Assembly (NCBI GenBank): GCA_963664655.2
Contig: CAXXHM010000001.1
Coordinates: forward strand, 930,001 to 994,000
Source: Desulfospira sp963664655
GTDB lineage: Bacteria > Desulfobacterota > Desulfobacteria > Desulfobacterales > Desulfobacteraceae
DNA length: 64,000 nt
Direction: 5' to 3'
Shown here piece after piece: positions 26,201 to 34,336 of the stretch. Under the pieces are notes generated by a model. It did not search any database and was not told the DNA's origin. It saw only the letters and a program-made list of their open reading frames with translations. Position numbers and translations under genes: made by a program. Each line of letters starts with the position of its first letter. Position 1 is the stretch's first letter.

Positions 26201-26694
26201 GCATTGGCCACATTAACCCGTCCCGAATACACCGTGACCCGGGACTGGCCGGGCAGGACCGTGACCAGAAATTGCGTGCCGTCAACGGCGGCCGTGGCAA
26301 ACGGGGTGTCAATTTTCAAGTCCATGGCCTGTTGGCTGAAAAACAGGGCCGCGCCCTGCAAAAGCCTTGTCAGAAAAGGCCTGCCTCCCTCACCCCCCGG
26401 CAGGACCAGCAGGGCATTCTGGTCCAGTTTAACCGCGGCCCCGTTGTGCAATTTAATGGTGACCGAGCCCAAGGCCCCGGTCCGGACCATATGGCCGGGA
26501 CAAAGCATGGTATCCGGCCGGGCAGGATGCCATTGGCCGCCCTCTTCTGTCTTTGTCTCCACCGTCCCCTTTATGGCCAGAACCTGGGAGGCATGGTCAC
26601 AGACATCCCCTGCCGCCATGCCTGAACACAAGACAACAACAGATATCAACAGGCCAAGCCCGCCAAGCCTGGCTGATCTTCTTTTAGACGCCAT
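23278..26694 (-). CDS. FecR-domain, TPR and outer-membrane beta-barrel fusion protein
   Basis: An 1138-residue exported protein. The signal peptide ends near A-A-G-D. A FecR-like domain spans about 35-185 (V-K-L-D-Q-N-A-L-L-V-L-P, D-G-T-Q-F-L-V-T-V). About eight to nine TPRs lie between about 215 and 600 (D-P-E-N-A-L-L-W-A-R-L-A-Q-L-Q). The last 500 residues look like a TonB-receptor-style barrel with alternating aromatic strands, ending F-V-S-V-S-W-H-F with the terminal Phe of outer-membrane proteins. Such fusions occur in environmental proteobacteria and their role is unknown. No plug domain was seen, so it is probably not a classical importer. Confidence 0.85.
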   Translation of the reverse strand: MASKRRSARLGGLGLLISVVVLCSGMAAGDVCDHASQVLAIKGTVETKTEEGGQWHPARPDTMLCPGHMVRTGALGSVTIKLHNGAAVKLDQNALLVLPGGEGGRPFLTRLLQGAALFFSQQAMDLKIDTPFATAAVDGTQFLVTVLPGQSRVTVYSGRVNVANAQGRLVLEPGQSARALEGKAPAGLITVRPKDAVQWALYYPPLSDVRLGEFLPPAREIIQQAMAFRRDGRLVEAVEVLERIPVNQRSSLFYACRAELFLFAGRVEKARADIERLRPSAPALALSLLSIIATAQNRKKTAITLSENAVSHDPGLAAAWSAQAYARQAVFDLKGALESQEKAVALDPENALLWARLAQLQLASGDIEPAGISARKAVALNPDISRTQTVLGYTRLTGAKIQQAMAAFETAIRLDQTDPLPRLGLGLAMIRRGQPAKGRQQMETALGLDPNNALVRSYLGKAFDEEHQDKPAEKQFNAAKKLDPNDPTPWLYSALHKQADNRPVEALEDLQKSIELNDNRAVYRSRFLLDQDLASRSAGLARIYDVMGFGQLALLEGYKSLSGDPDNYSAHRFLADAYDVLPRHEIARVSELLQSQLLSPVTANPVQPQLADATSAGILDGTWPSKSSLNEYTSLFERNRLDFQVNGVAGSNNTRGEEMVHYGLWDHVAYSLGQYHYATDGFKDNNDLEKDMANAFFHMALTPETSVQLECRYDDRAFGFLAQRIEPSPIDDTLRQYETTRLARLGVSHELSRESRVLGSVIFNRADYTNTFSASQTQLDAFNFGIDTQIDSDVSLDEDSVLAEIQHRFQKDRISLISGIGYYDLHSDEKSRVDTLVTHEVFGELVRSSDLETSDSTTEHVNGYAYLSCRYPDNMVWHLGLSLDSIDSREADEDKLNPKIGLTWTPGDRTTVRGAMVRTVVRSLVSGQTIEPTQVAGFNQFYSDNTGTVSELYGMAVDHRFSRRLYAGMEILHRENDTPLYLWFDEFNFGDVIRYQWEETVYRCYVFKTLGKTAAVSAEYFFERQKSDDDVPDPEAYLNIKTHRIPLGLGFFHPSGFLARLKASYFHQDYRGATGNEISDQFWVVDAQIGWRFQDAGGSVSIVGTNIFDKTFEFQDTDPFNPRINPERQVFVSVSWHF

Positions 26695-26971
26695 GCGACC
26701 CCTTTTTTAAAATTTCAGAATGATGTCAGATTGTTGCCAGTCAGAATAATACCGGTCTGTTTTCAGATTGTTGTACTCCAGGAATGGGGGTATTGTATGA
26801 GAAACGCCCCGGTCTTGCAACCCCAAATACACGTCTTTTGATCTTCGCTGTGATACACCGGCATAAAGGGTTAAATACAGGGAGACCGGAAACCGGAGAC
26901 GGGAGACCGGAATGCGAAACCCCTAAGGATGCGCGATCCGGTCTCCGGTCTTCCTTTCTTCCGGTTTCCGT
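26695..26971. other. Spacer with short-word repeats
   Basis: About 280 bases with no gene. Positions 26880-26965 consist largely of GGAGACCGG and CCGGTCTCCGG words that are partly inverted (GGAAACCGGAGAC against TCTTCCGGTTTCC), so a hairpin is likely. CAGATTGTTG occurs twice near 26725 and 26765. Confidence 0.6.
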
Positions 26972-29218
26972 TTATTTCCCCACCTTGATCCGCCCGTCCC
27001 ATTCCTCGTCCGGCGCTGTTTCCTTGTAGGCCTCGCACAGCCCAAGATAGAACACGGACGGGCCGTCATTCTCCCGAAAGGCCATGCATTCATTAAACAG
27101 GTGCGCGGCCTTGTCGAAGTTGCGTTGTTTAAAACGCCCAAGGGCCTCTGTGAACACGTCACAAAGGGTTTCTTCCTGTGCGGTTGACTCGCCGGTACGG
27201 CCTATCAGTTCGTAAACCGGAAGCGGCGCGGATTTTCCGGCCAGAACAAAATCCCCCAGTTTTCGGCTTACGATACCCTCCACCCCGGACAGGACATCAC
27301 CTGAAACCAGAACCCAGGTCCCCAGTTTCTTATTCAGGCTTTCCAGGCGGGAAGCGGTATTAACGGCATCCCCCATGGGGGTATAATCATAATGGTCTAT
27401 ACTGCCGATATTGCCGTAAAAGAACTGGCCCGAATGGATCCCGATGCGCGTGGGAAGCACCGGGGCATCGGGCCGCAAATGGCGCTGCTCCACTGCGCTG
27501 ATAATATCCAGGGCCGCAAGGCAGGCTTTTTTGCACAGATTTTGATCAGGGGACAGGGCCACCCACAGCACCAGCATCCCGTCACCCACAATTTTGGACA
27601 AAATGCCGCCGTGCCGGGCAATGGGTTTGGAAATTTCACCATAGTACTGATTCATCAGCCGACCCAGCTCCATGGGAGATACGGTTTCCGAAAGCCCGGT
27701 AAAGTGCTTTGCATCGGTGAACATGCAGGCCCCGTGAACCATCTGGCTGTTGTTCCGGATATCGGATACATTTTCCACCAGTTGATCCACCAGATGGTCC
27801 GGGACATAATAGCCAAACACCTGGCGGATTCTGGCCCGCTCTTTTTTGATCTGCCGGGTCTTCCATAAAACCGACAGGAAAAACGCGGCCGGGGTCTGGA
27901 TAGCAATGGGAATCACTAATGGATACCAGGCCCCGGCCCGGCTGAATGAAAAAAAAGAAACCGCCAGCCAGACACCGCTTGCGCCGGATACGGCCATGGC
28001 TGAAACACGGGAGGAAGGAACCCGGCAGATCAGGCCCAGCAAGATCCCCCAGGCCAGAACAAACAGCTGGTGACGCCCCATGGACAGGCGGTGGATATGG
28101 CGGTCCTCCCAAAAATTTGAAAACGCTGTGGCCAGTATTTCAACCCCGTTTAAGTCAACCCCGTCAGACCGGGAAAACACTGTGGGAAAACTGTCTTTCT
28201 GCTTGGTGGAAATAAGCTCGGAAAGGCCTATGAACACCACCGTTCCCGGCGGTATGCCCCTGTCCATTATCTCAGGGCAGGACAGGGTGGCAAATGAGCC
28301 CGACGGCCCGTAAAAATTAAGATACCGGCTGTTGCCCTTGTATAATTTAACAAGGGATTTAAGGACCTTTCCTGTTTGGGGATCCGCCTTGTCCGGCGGC
28401 TGGTTTTCCAGGTCGTCCAAAAGGATTTGAAATCCATCCGGATGGGTGTCAAATAAGGTTTTTACCCCGCGCATCTGGGTTTCGATCCGGTCAGAGGGCG
28501 TCTGGCCGGCGTTGGTTTGAACCAGTTTTTCTACAGCATCCGGATCAATTTTTCCCAACAGGCGATAAAAATCGCCATGATCCTGTCCGGTCAAAAAATA
28601 GAACAGGGTTACCGGCATGGTGGGCCTGCCGTCAAGGTCGGGTTTAAATGTCCAGTACCGGCTGACCTGGCGCGGTGTTTTGGGCAGGGCAAACGGGGCA
28701 CATGCCGCGGCATTCTGCCTGAGAACGGGAATAACCGGAAAAAACTTTCGGGCGGACAACCCGGTTATCCGGCCGGACCGGTCCCTGAGACGAATCATTT
28801 CAAAGTCTTCATGGAGCAGAACGTTTCCGGCGTCTTGAATGGATTGGGCGAAAATGAGATCCTCTTCGTTGCGGCCTTCATGCTTAAAACTGACATCAAA
28901 GCATATGGCCGCTGCCCCATTATCGGACAGATGGTCAATCAGTCCGGCCAAAAAGGCCCTCGGCCATCTGCCCGGGGGCTCAGACAAATCCGGATCCCCG
29001 CCCATGCGCTTGTCAAGGCTGACAATCATGACGTTTGGCGGAGGGGGAACCGGCCCCCTTAATTTGAACAAGAGACCAAGGCCGTATCTTTCCTCTAACC
29101 CAAGCCCTCCTAAAGGGCCGGCGAGGAGCCCTACAACGGCGGTAAACGCGCCCAGAAAGGCGATGTGGGAAAGGTGTCGGCCATGAGATTTTCCAAGATG
29201 GTCCCCGCTTGTTTTCAA
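26972..29218 (-). CDS. CHASE2-domain adenylate/guanylate cyclase
   Basis: A 748-residue membrane sensor: N-terminal TM, periplasmic CHASE2 domain (about 50-370; G-A-A-A-I-C-F-D-V-S-F), three TMs (about 385-470), then a class III cyclase domain. Metal-binding aspartates are in M-F-T-D-A-K-H-F-T-G and V-G-D-G-M-L-V-L-W. The transition-state Asn/Arg pair is in A-V-N-T-A-S-R-L-E. It should make cAMP or cGMP on an extracytoplasmic signal. A C-terminal TPR-like tail follows. The start is TTG 29218, three bases after the amidohydrolase gene, so they form an operon. Confidence 0.88.
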   Translation of the reverse strand: MKTSGDHLGKSHGRHLSHIAFLGAFTAVVGLLAGPLGGLGLEERYGLGLLFKLRGPVPPPPNVMIVSLDKRMGGDPDLSEPPGRWPRAFLAGLIDHLSDNGAAAICFDVSFKHEGRNEEDLIFAQSIQDAGNVLLHEDFEMIRLRDRSGRITGLSARKFFPVIPVLRQNAAACAPFALPKTPRQVSRYWTFKPDLDGRPTMPVTLFYFLTGQDHGDFYRLLGKIDPDAVEKLVQTNAGQTPSDRIETQMRGVKTLFDTHPDGFQILLDDLENQPPDKADPQTGKVLKSLVKLYKGNSRYLNFYGPSGSFATLSCPEIMDRGIPPGTVVFIGLSELISTKQKDSFPTVFSRSDGVDLNGVEILATAFSNFWEDRHIHRLSMGRHQLFVLAWGILLGLICRVPSSRVSAMAVSGASGVWLAVSFFSFSRAGAWYPLVIPIAIQTPAAFFLSVLWKTRQIKKERARIRQVFGYYVPDHLVDQLVENVSDIRNNSQMVHGACMFTDAKHFTGLSETVSPMELGRLMNQYYGEISKPIARHGGILSKIVGDGMLVLWVALSPDQNLCKKACLAALDIISAVEQRHLRPDAPVLPTRIGIHSGQFFYGNIGSIDHYDYTPMGDAVNTASRLESLNKKLGTWVLVSGDVLSGVEGIVSRKLGDFVLAGKSAPLPVYELIGRTGESTAQEETLCDVFTEALGRFKQRNFDKAAHLFNECMAFRENDGPSVFYLGLCEAYKETAPDEEWDGRIKVGK

Positions 29219-29221
29219 CGG

Positions 29222-30259
29222 TTATTGGCCCAGGTATGCTTTGGGGTTCTCGCTGGCTATTTTCCAGAATAAATCTTCGCCCAGGGCATACCGCAAATCA
29301 ATGGACAGCCGTTTCTCCGAGTATTGCTCACACTCGGCCATATAAAAATCAGACCCAAACAGAACCTTATCCAGCACGTCCTTATTCTGGAGCAGCATTT
29401 TTAATAATGGAACATTCTCGGTCAGGTTAAACACCGTATAAGAGATATCGGTATACAAATTCGGATATGCGCGGCTTTTGAGCATATCCAATATTTTCCC
29501 CAGCCAGGTTGATGCCGTCTGGTTCCGGGGAAGATCCAGATGTGTCTGCCACTCGCCGCTGCCGCCAAAATGAGCCAGGCAGATTCGAAGTTCCGGGTGT
29601 GCCTTCATCACGGTTTTGTACCGGTCCGGATCGGCCAGGGCGTGGGCTGCCTGGGGGCTTAGCGCTTTGGAAGTCACCGTCCCGGGAGAGCAGTGGGCCA
29701 GAAGGGGGATATCCTTTTCGACCATATAAGGGTATATCTGATTCATTAAAACCTCATGGTCCGGGCCGTAGCCAAGGGGCGGATAAATTTTAACCCCTTT
29801 GAACCCGTGATCTTCGATCAGGGAGCGCAGCCGGTCAAGGGCATTGTTCCGCCTTGGTTCGATATGGGCAAAGGGAATCAGGATATCCTTGTAGGCTTCC
29901 TTTTTTGAAAGCCTTGCCAGTTCGGCATGCTGTCCGTCAATGTCCTCAACAACGCTGCCCGCCCCCATAAAAGCCATGTCCATGGGAAGGATAACAAATC
30001 TGGTTCCTTCGGGATAATATCCCATCAACTGTTTTAAATTCCCTTCCTGGGTTTCCCGGTATGCGGCTTTCAGGAATGCCGCGTACCGGTGAATTTTATC
30101 ATTTTTTGTCCAGGGAACGATCCCTTTCATGATGCCCCTTAAAACGGCCCTCAGAGACTGATTTCGTATGGCGGCAACCAGCCGGAACGGGAAGTAGCCG
30201 TCCGGAAGGTTTTCATGGGTAAAAATATGCGCATGGCAATTGTAAATCACACGATCCAT
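29222..30259 (-). CDS. Amidohydrolase-family metal-dependent hydrolase
   Basis: A 345-residue TIM-barrel protein. The metal-binding H-A-H lies at residues 9-11 (Y-N-C-H-A-H-I-F); later come G-F-K-G-V-K-I-Y-P-P-L-G, L-L-A-H-C-S-P-G and L-A-H-F-G-G, then F-G-S-D-F-Y-M, which carries the final Asp. This fits Amidohydro_2 (gamma-resorcylate/ACMS decarboxylase-like). The substrate is unknown. It is the first gene of the operon with the CHASE2 cyclase. Confidence 0.8.
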   Translation of the reverse strand: MDRVIYNCHAHIFTHENLPDGYFPFRLVAAIRNQSLRAVLRGIMKGIVPWTKNDKIHRYAAFLKAAYRETQEGNLKQLMGYYPEGTRFVILPMDMAFMGAGSVVEDIDGQHAELARLSKKEAYKDILIPFAHIEPRRNNALDRLRSLIEDHGFKGVKIYPPLGYGPDHEVLMNQIYPYMVEKDIPLLAHCSPGTVTSKALSPQAAHALADPDRYKTVMKAHPELRICLAHFGGSGEWQTHLDLPRNQTASTWLGKILDMLKSRAYPNLYTDISYTVFNLTENVPLLKMLLQNKDVLDKVLFGSDFYMAECEQYSEKRLSIDLRYALGEDLFWKIASENPKAYLGQ

Positions 30260-30582
30260 TAAAGCCCTCCTCTACCGGGTTTGCGGCGTGAATATTGTTT
30301 TGATGTGTTGCCGTGGCCGTCTAAATTTTTATGAGAACGGGGAACCCAGCCGGCCGGGCCGGGGTTCGTCAGGCGATCAGGTTGAACCGTAACTGTTGTT
30401 TACCATACCTGCCCCCGAGGGGACAAGCGGAATCGCCCTTTCATGAATAACCTTTACGTGGGCAATTCATGAATTGCCCCTACACCACCATCCCTTGTAA
30501 TATGATAATCCAAGATTCAACTATTTTGGTGTTATGTATATTATTCCAAATGCAGTCATCCGGTTTCCCTTTTCCTCTCCTG
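30260..30582. other. Spacer upstream of the ribB riboswitch
   Basis: About 320 bases between divergent genes. No gene is seen. It holds the perfect 20-bp palindrome at 30460 and leads to the ribB promoter at 30583. Confidence 0.5.
30460..30479. repeat. Perfect 20-bp palindrome GGGCAATTCATGAATTGCCC
   Basis: Self-complementary without loop, flanked by TACGTG and CTAC. It could be an operator for a dimeric regulator or a REP-like word. Confidence 0.6.
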
Positions 30583-30611
30583 TTGACATTCCCCCAGGCT
30601 TTGGCTATGTT
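30583..30611 (+). promoter_or_regulatory. Sigma-70 promoter for ribB
   Basis: -35 TTGACA (30583-30588), 17-nt spacer, -10 TATGTT (30606-30611). Transcription would start about 30 bases before the FMN riboswitch, the expected position. Confidence 0.7.
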
Positions 30612-30650
30612 ACCCCGGGCCTGAAAATGTCAGGTCAAATTTGTTTTTGT

Positions 30651-30796
30651 TCTCAGGGCGGGGTGAAATTCCCCACCGGCGGTATCCCGGAATAATTCTT
30701 CCGGGGAGCCCGCGAGCGCTTTGCAGTCACCTGCAAAGGCCAGCAGACCCGGTGAGACGCCGGGGCCGACGGTTACAGTCCGGATGGAAGAGAATA
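30651..30796 (+). ncRNA. FMN riboswitch (RFN element)
   Basis: The conserved 5' block TCTCAGGGCGGGGTGAAATT, the C-C-C-C-A-C-C-G-G-C-G-G-T block, the variable stem (CCGGAATAATTCTTCCGG), then AGCCCGCGAGCGC, CAGCAGACCCGGTGAGACGC and the closing TCCGGATGGAAGAGAATAA are all in order. It senses FMN and controls the downstream ribB transcript, most likely through the terminator that follows. Confidence 0.96.
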
Positions 30797-30817
30797 ATTG
30801 CGGTACGCATTTCAACC

Positions 30818-30867
30818 AAGCCGTCGGCCGTTAACTGCCGGCGTACGGCTTTTGGTTTTCCGTTTTT
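30818..30867 (+). terminator. Riboswitch-controlled terminator
   Basis: AAGCCGT (30818-30824) pairs with ACGGCTT, and inside it CGGC pairs with GCCG. The stem is followed by TTTTGGTTTTCCGTTTTTT. Its position between the RFN element and ribB makes it the expression platform. Confidence 0.8.
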
Positions 30868-30916
30868 TATTCCCCCTGATTCATGACGATTATGATTACT
30901 TTTAAGGAGATGTATC

Positions 30917-31573
30917 ATGAATCAGAGTCTGTTAACTCGATTTGGAAATTCTGAACAACGGGTGGAAAATGCGCTCAAATCCCTCCAGCAGGGAAATGGC
31001 GTTCTGGTCACCGATGATGAAGACCGGGAAAATGAAGGGGACCTTATCTTTAGTGCCCAGTCCCTTACCGCCGGCCAGATGGCCATGATGATCAGAGACT
31101 GCAGTGGCATTGTCTGCCTGTGCCTGACCCCCGAAAAGGTGGATGCCCTTGGGCTTCCCATGATGGTGGAAAACAACCAGAGCCGGTACCAGACCGCTTT
31201 TACCGTTTCCATCGAAGCGACCGAAGGGGTGACCACAGGGGTATCGGCCAAGGACCGGGTCCGGACCGTTCAGGCGGCGGCGGCCGGCAATGCCAGACCC
31301 GAAGATCTCAACAGCCCGGGCCATGTGTTCCCCTTGCGGGCCAGACCCGGCGGGGTGCTTGAACGGGGCGGCCATACCGAGGCCACGGTGGACCTCATGC
31401 AGCTGGCAGGGCTTGACCCTGTCGGGGTCCTGTGCGAGCTGACCAATCCCGACGGCACCATGGCACGGCTTGCCCAAGTGGTGGCCTTTGCCGAGAAAAA
31501 CAGGTTTCCTGTGCTGACCATTGAAGACCTGGTCCTTTACCGGAAAAAAATGGACTTTCAAAAAGCCGGGTAA
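30917..31573 (+). CDS. ribB: 3,4-dihydroxy-2-butanone-4-phosphate synthase
   Basis: A 218-residue stand-alone DHBP synthase, E. coli RibB length, with no GTP cyclohydrolase II domain. The acidic active-site loop D-D-E-D-R-E-N-E-G-D-L is near residue 32; R-P-G-G-V-L-x-R-x-G-H-T-E-A is complete. It converts ribulose 5-phosphate to the four-carbon unit of riboflavin. AAGGAG precedes ATG 30917. The upstream FMN riboswitch confirms the pathway. Confidence 0.97.
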   Translation: MNQSLLTRFGNSEQRVENALKSLQQGNGVLVTDDEDRENEGDLIFSAQSLTAGQMAMMIRDCSGIVCLCLTPEKVDALGLPMMVENNQSRYQTAFTVSIEATEGVTTGVSAKDRVRTVQAAAAGNARPEDLNSPGHVFPLRARPGGVLERGGHTEATVDLMQLAGLDPVGVLCELTNPDGTMARLAQVVAFAEKNRFPVLTIEDLVLYRKKMDFQKAG

Positions 31574-31605
31574 ACCAAACCGTTAAAGTGAAGAAGGAAG
31601 ACACC

Positions 31606-32061
31606 ATGGCGGATTTAATTGAAAAGTTTAACCTGTCCCCCCATCCTGAAGGCGGCTATTACCGGGAAATCCACCGGTCCGGCCTGACGGTGGCATCCGG
31701 CCCGGCCAATGCCCGTCGAAACGCCCTGACCCATATCTACTTTCTGCTCACCCAGGACGATATCAGCCGGTTCCACAAAGTCATTCACGATGAGGTCTGG
31801 AACTTTTACCAGGGAGATCCCGTCAACCTTCTTCTTTATACCCAGGGCCGGGTAACGGAAAACCTGCTGGGGCCGGACTGTCCGGCCCTGGCGGTCCCGG
31901 CGGGTACCTGGCAGGCAGCCGCCCCCACCGGGGAATTCGCCTTTGTGGGCTGTTCCGTGGCCCCGGGGTTTGATTTTGCCGATTTTTCCTTTCTCTCGGA
32001 TATCCCCCAAGACCTGGAAGCGTTCATGGCTGCCAATGAAAAATATAAAAAATACCTTTAA
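31606..32061 (+). CDS. Cupin-5 (DUF985) protein
   Basis: A 151-residue small beta-barrel protein. L-S-P-H-P-E-G-G-Y-Y-R-E at the N-terminus, T-H-I-Y-F-L-L and F-H-K-V-I-H-D-E-V-W-N-F-Y-Q-G are DUF985 landmarks; later G-C-S-V-A-P-G-F-D-F-A-D-F closes the fold. Substrate unknown. ATG 31606 with AAGGAAG upstream is chosen over an upstream in-frame start at 31588. It follows ribB by 32 nt, so it may fall under the riboswitch. Confidence 0.88.
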   Translation: MADLIEKFNLSPHPEGGYYREIHRSGLTVASGPANARRNALTHIYFLLTQDDISRFHKVIHDEVWNFYQGDPVNLLLYTQGRVTENLLGPDCPALAVPAGTWQAAAPTGEFAFVGCSVAPGFDFADFSFLSDIPQDLEAFMAANEKYKKYL

Positions 32062-32227
32062 AACCGCTCCAAAATCCTTATTATTTTTCTTTAACGGCCA
32101 AAGGCCGGGCTCAGATCTTTATCCAAGCCCGCCCGGAACCAAACTCGAAAATCGATGAAGACTGCTGAACGGAAAATTTTCATCCTTTATCCTTCAGCCT
32201 TCATCCTTTCAAACAGGGGAGATAATA

Positions 32228-32578
32228 ATGAAAGCAGTAAATTATAAGGACATCCCGGCCACGGTGATTGAACATGAAGGCGTGAAAAATGTCACCGGAA
32301 GGGTATTAATCGGCAAGGCCGACGGCGCCCCCAATTTTTGCATGAGACTGTTTGAAGTGGGGAAAGGCGGCTTTGCCCCCCGGCACAGCCATGAGTGGGA
32401 ACATGAGATCTTTGTCCTTGAGGGTGACGGTGAGGTTCTGATCGGCGATACCTGGCATCCCCTTTCCCAGGGGTCTGTGGTATTTGTCCCGGGGAATCTG
32501 GAGCACCAGCTCAAAAACACGGGGGATGGCACCCTCAGGTTCATCTGCCTGGTACCGCCCCAGGCCCCGGAAATGTAA
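32228..32578 (+). CDS. Cupin-domain protein
   Basis: A 116-residue single-domain cupin. Motif 1 is F-A-P-R-H-S-H-E-W-E-H-E-I-F-V-L-E-G and motif 2 P-G-N-L-E-H-Q-L-K-N-T, giving a His-His-Glu-His metal site. Such proteins are metal-binding isomerases, dioxygenases or sensors; which one is open. GGGGAGATAATA precedes ATG. It is separated from the DUF985 gene by a spacer with CCTTCAGCC words. Confidence 0.85.
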   Translation: MKAVNYKDIPATVIEHEGVKNVTGRVLIGKADGAPNFCMRLFEVGKGGFAPRHSHEWEHEIFVLEGDGEVLIGDTWHPLSQGSVVFVPGNLEHQLKNTGDGTLRFICLVPPQAPEM

Positions 32579-32677
32579 AGACAGGGGCTTAGGCTGAAGG
32601 AAAAAAAGATATCCAAATGCCCCCCTGACGACCTTCAGTCTTTCAGCCTATTCACCTAAATCAAAAAAGGAACACTC

Positions 32678-34336
32678 ATGAATCTGCGCACATGTGTCCA
32701 TCCTGAAGGCCGGTTCATTGTCGGCCGCCACGCACCGGGGTTTGAAGTTAAGAACTTAAGGGAGAATGACTTTCTGGAATCCTTAGGATGCCTGGAAGAC
32801 GGAACAGTTGTGGACAACCGGGTCAATTTCCCCGCGGGCGACGTCTATGAACCCGGGGCAGACCTGATTTATGAGATCGCCAATCCCTTTCCCTTCCGGG
32901 GGGCCACCTTTATCAACCCGGCCTGGGCCGATCCCAAAGCCGGCAGGCCCGAAACCATCGGTCTTGGCAAGCCAACGGCCTGTTCCCTGTTAAAAACCCT
33001 GGAACAATGGCACCCGGCCCTCTTTGGGACGGATAAAATCAAATTTTTAGAGTCCCTGCCCCGGCCCCTGGCCCTGGCCCTGGCCCAGGCGTCTACGGAT
33101 CCCGATGAACTGACCGCCATGGCCTGCCTTTGCTGCACCATCCAGTTTGATCCCGAGTCCAATGCCCCCGTGGGCTTAGGCTATAAAAAACACCCCAACG
33201 GCCACGGGGTTCCGGATATCCGGGACCATGAGGTGTTTGAGATCCTGGTCAACAACCCCCACCTGCCGGACCCTTATAAAAATGCCATGGTCCTCAAACC
33301 GGGGGTCCAGGGCAAAAGCGAGATCATCGGGGAGTATCTGTCGGAAGATAAGGCCACCCACGTGTTTGAGTACTTAAGAAGGAACTCATACATTCCCTGG
33401 GGCCACTTTGCCGCCAACATGGCCAACGACGCCATCCGTTACCGGGCCGCCGACTTGAGCCGTCAGGATATAACCGGGCTGCGTCATCTGTATTACCAGC
33501 GAATTTACGTCAGGGTTGGAAGAGAGCTTGGTTTGCCGTTGCCCCAGGAACGCAAAGGCCTGCCCCCCCAGGCCCTGGAAGATCTGCGGACCGCCCTGGT
33601 TGAGGCCATCCAGAAAAATCCCGCCACCCCTCTGGGGTTTAATGCATCCCTGTGGGGATGGAATTACGGGTTTGGCGCGGCCCAGTCCGGCCACAGGCTT
33701 CATGCCTCCCACCAGATGATCCACCAGCAGAACGCCATGATCCCGGCCCGGATACCCGACACCACAGGACAAACAGATTACCCCTGCTTTGCCGTCGGAG
33801 ACCTGGTCGCGGATTTTATCACGGCATATGAGAAAGCCCACGGGGTTAATTTCTTTGACGCCTATATCAAAGCCATTCAAACCAATGAGCGGACCGACCA
33901 GCGGCCAGCCTGCAGCGCGTCCCTGATTGTCCACGAAGATGAGAATGTGATTCTGTTTGCCCCCAAGGCCCAGGTCAGTGAATGGGAGCTCCAGCTGATG
34001 GCCAAAACGCCCTGCGCCCATATCCTGGAAGCGGACACGACCATGCGGCAGTCCCTTGACACGGCCATTTTCATGGCCATACAGGCCTTGGAAGGGCTTG
34101 GGGCCACCCTGGTCACGTCCATAGAACTATCCGGCCGGCTGGACCGGTTCAATTCAGGCCAGCACCTGGTTTACGCCTTTATCCCAAGGCTTCCCTATGC
34201 GCCGGGCACCTTTTCCGAAGCCCAGCTCAGGTTTATCAGCGGCTGTTTCCCCGAAGACTTTGCTCACGCCTGCAGGGAAAAGCTCACCACTATTTCCAGG
34301 GCGGGATCAGTGCCTGCCCAAAGCGAGGGACCATGA
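32678..34336 (+). CDS. Unrecognised 552-residue protein
   Basis: I do not recognise this family. It is soluble, without signal peptide, with many conserved-looking polar motifs: Y-E-I-A-N-P-F-P-F-R-G near residue 66, L-C-C-T-I-Q-F-D, a long helical middle, and G-F-G-A-A-Q-S-G-H-R-L-H-A-S-H-Q-M-I-H-Q-Q near residue 335. The His cluster resembles the active-site region of HIT/GalT-like nucleotidyl enzymes, but I would not assign it on that alone. AAGG precedes ATG. It overlaps the next gene by 4 nt (ATGA), so they act together. Confidence 0.7.
   Translation: MNLRTCVHPEGRFIVGRHAPGFEVKNLRENDFLESLGCLEDGTVVDNRVNFPAGDVYEPGADLIYEIANPFPFRGATFINPAWADPKAGRPETIGLGKPTACSLLKTLEQWHPALFGTDKIKFLESLPRPLALALAQASTDPDELTAMACLCCTIQFDPESNAPVGLGYKKHPNGHGVPDIRDHEVFEILVNNPHLPDPYKNAMVLKPGVQGKSEIIGEYLSEDKATHVFEYLRRNSYIPWGHFAANMANDAIRYRAADLSRQDITGLRHLYYQRIYVRVGRELGLPLPQERKGLPPQALEDLRTALVEAIQKNPATPLGFNASLWGWNYGFGAAQSGHRLHASHQMIHQQNAMIPARIPDTTGQTDYPCFAVGDLVADFITAYEKAHGVNFFDAYIKAIQTNERTDQRPACSASLIVHEDENVILFAPKAQVSEWELQLMAKTPCAHILEADTTMRQSLDTAIFMAIQALEGLGATLVTSIELSGRLDRFNSGQHLVYAFIPRLPYAPGTFSEAQLRFISGCFPEDFAHACREKLTTISRAGSVPAQSEGP

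Noticed and set aside
28517..29062. 181-codon plus-strand frame within the CHASE2 gene
   Set aside because: Antisense shadow of a gene with clear domains.
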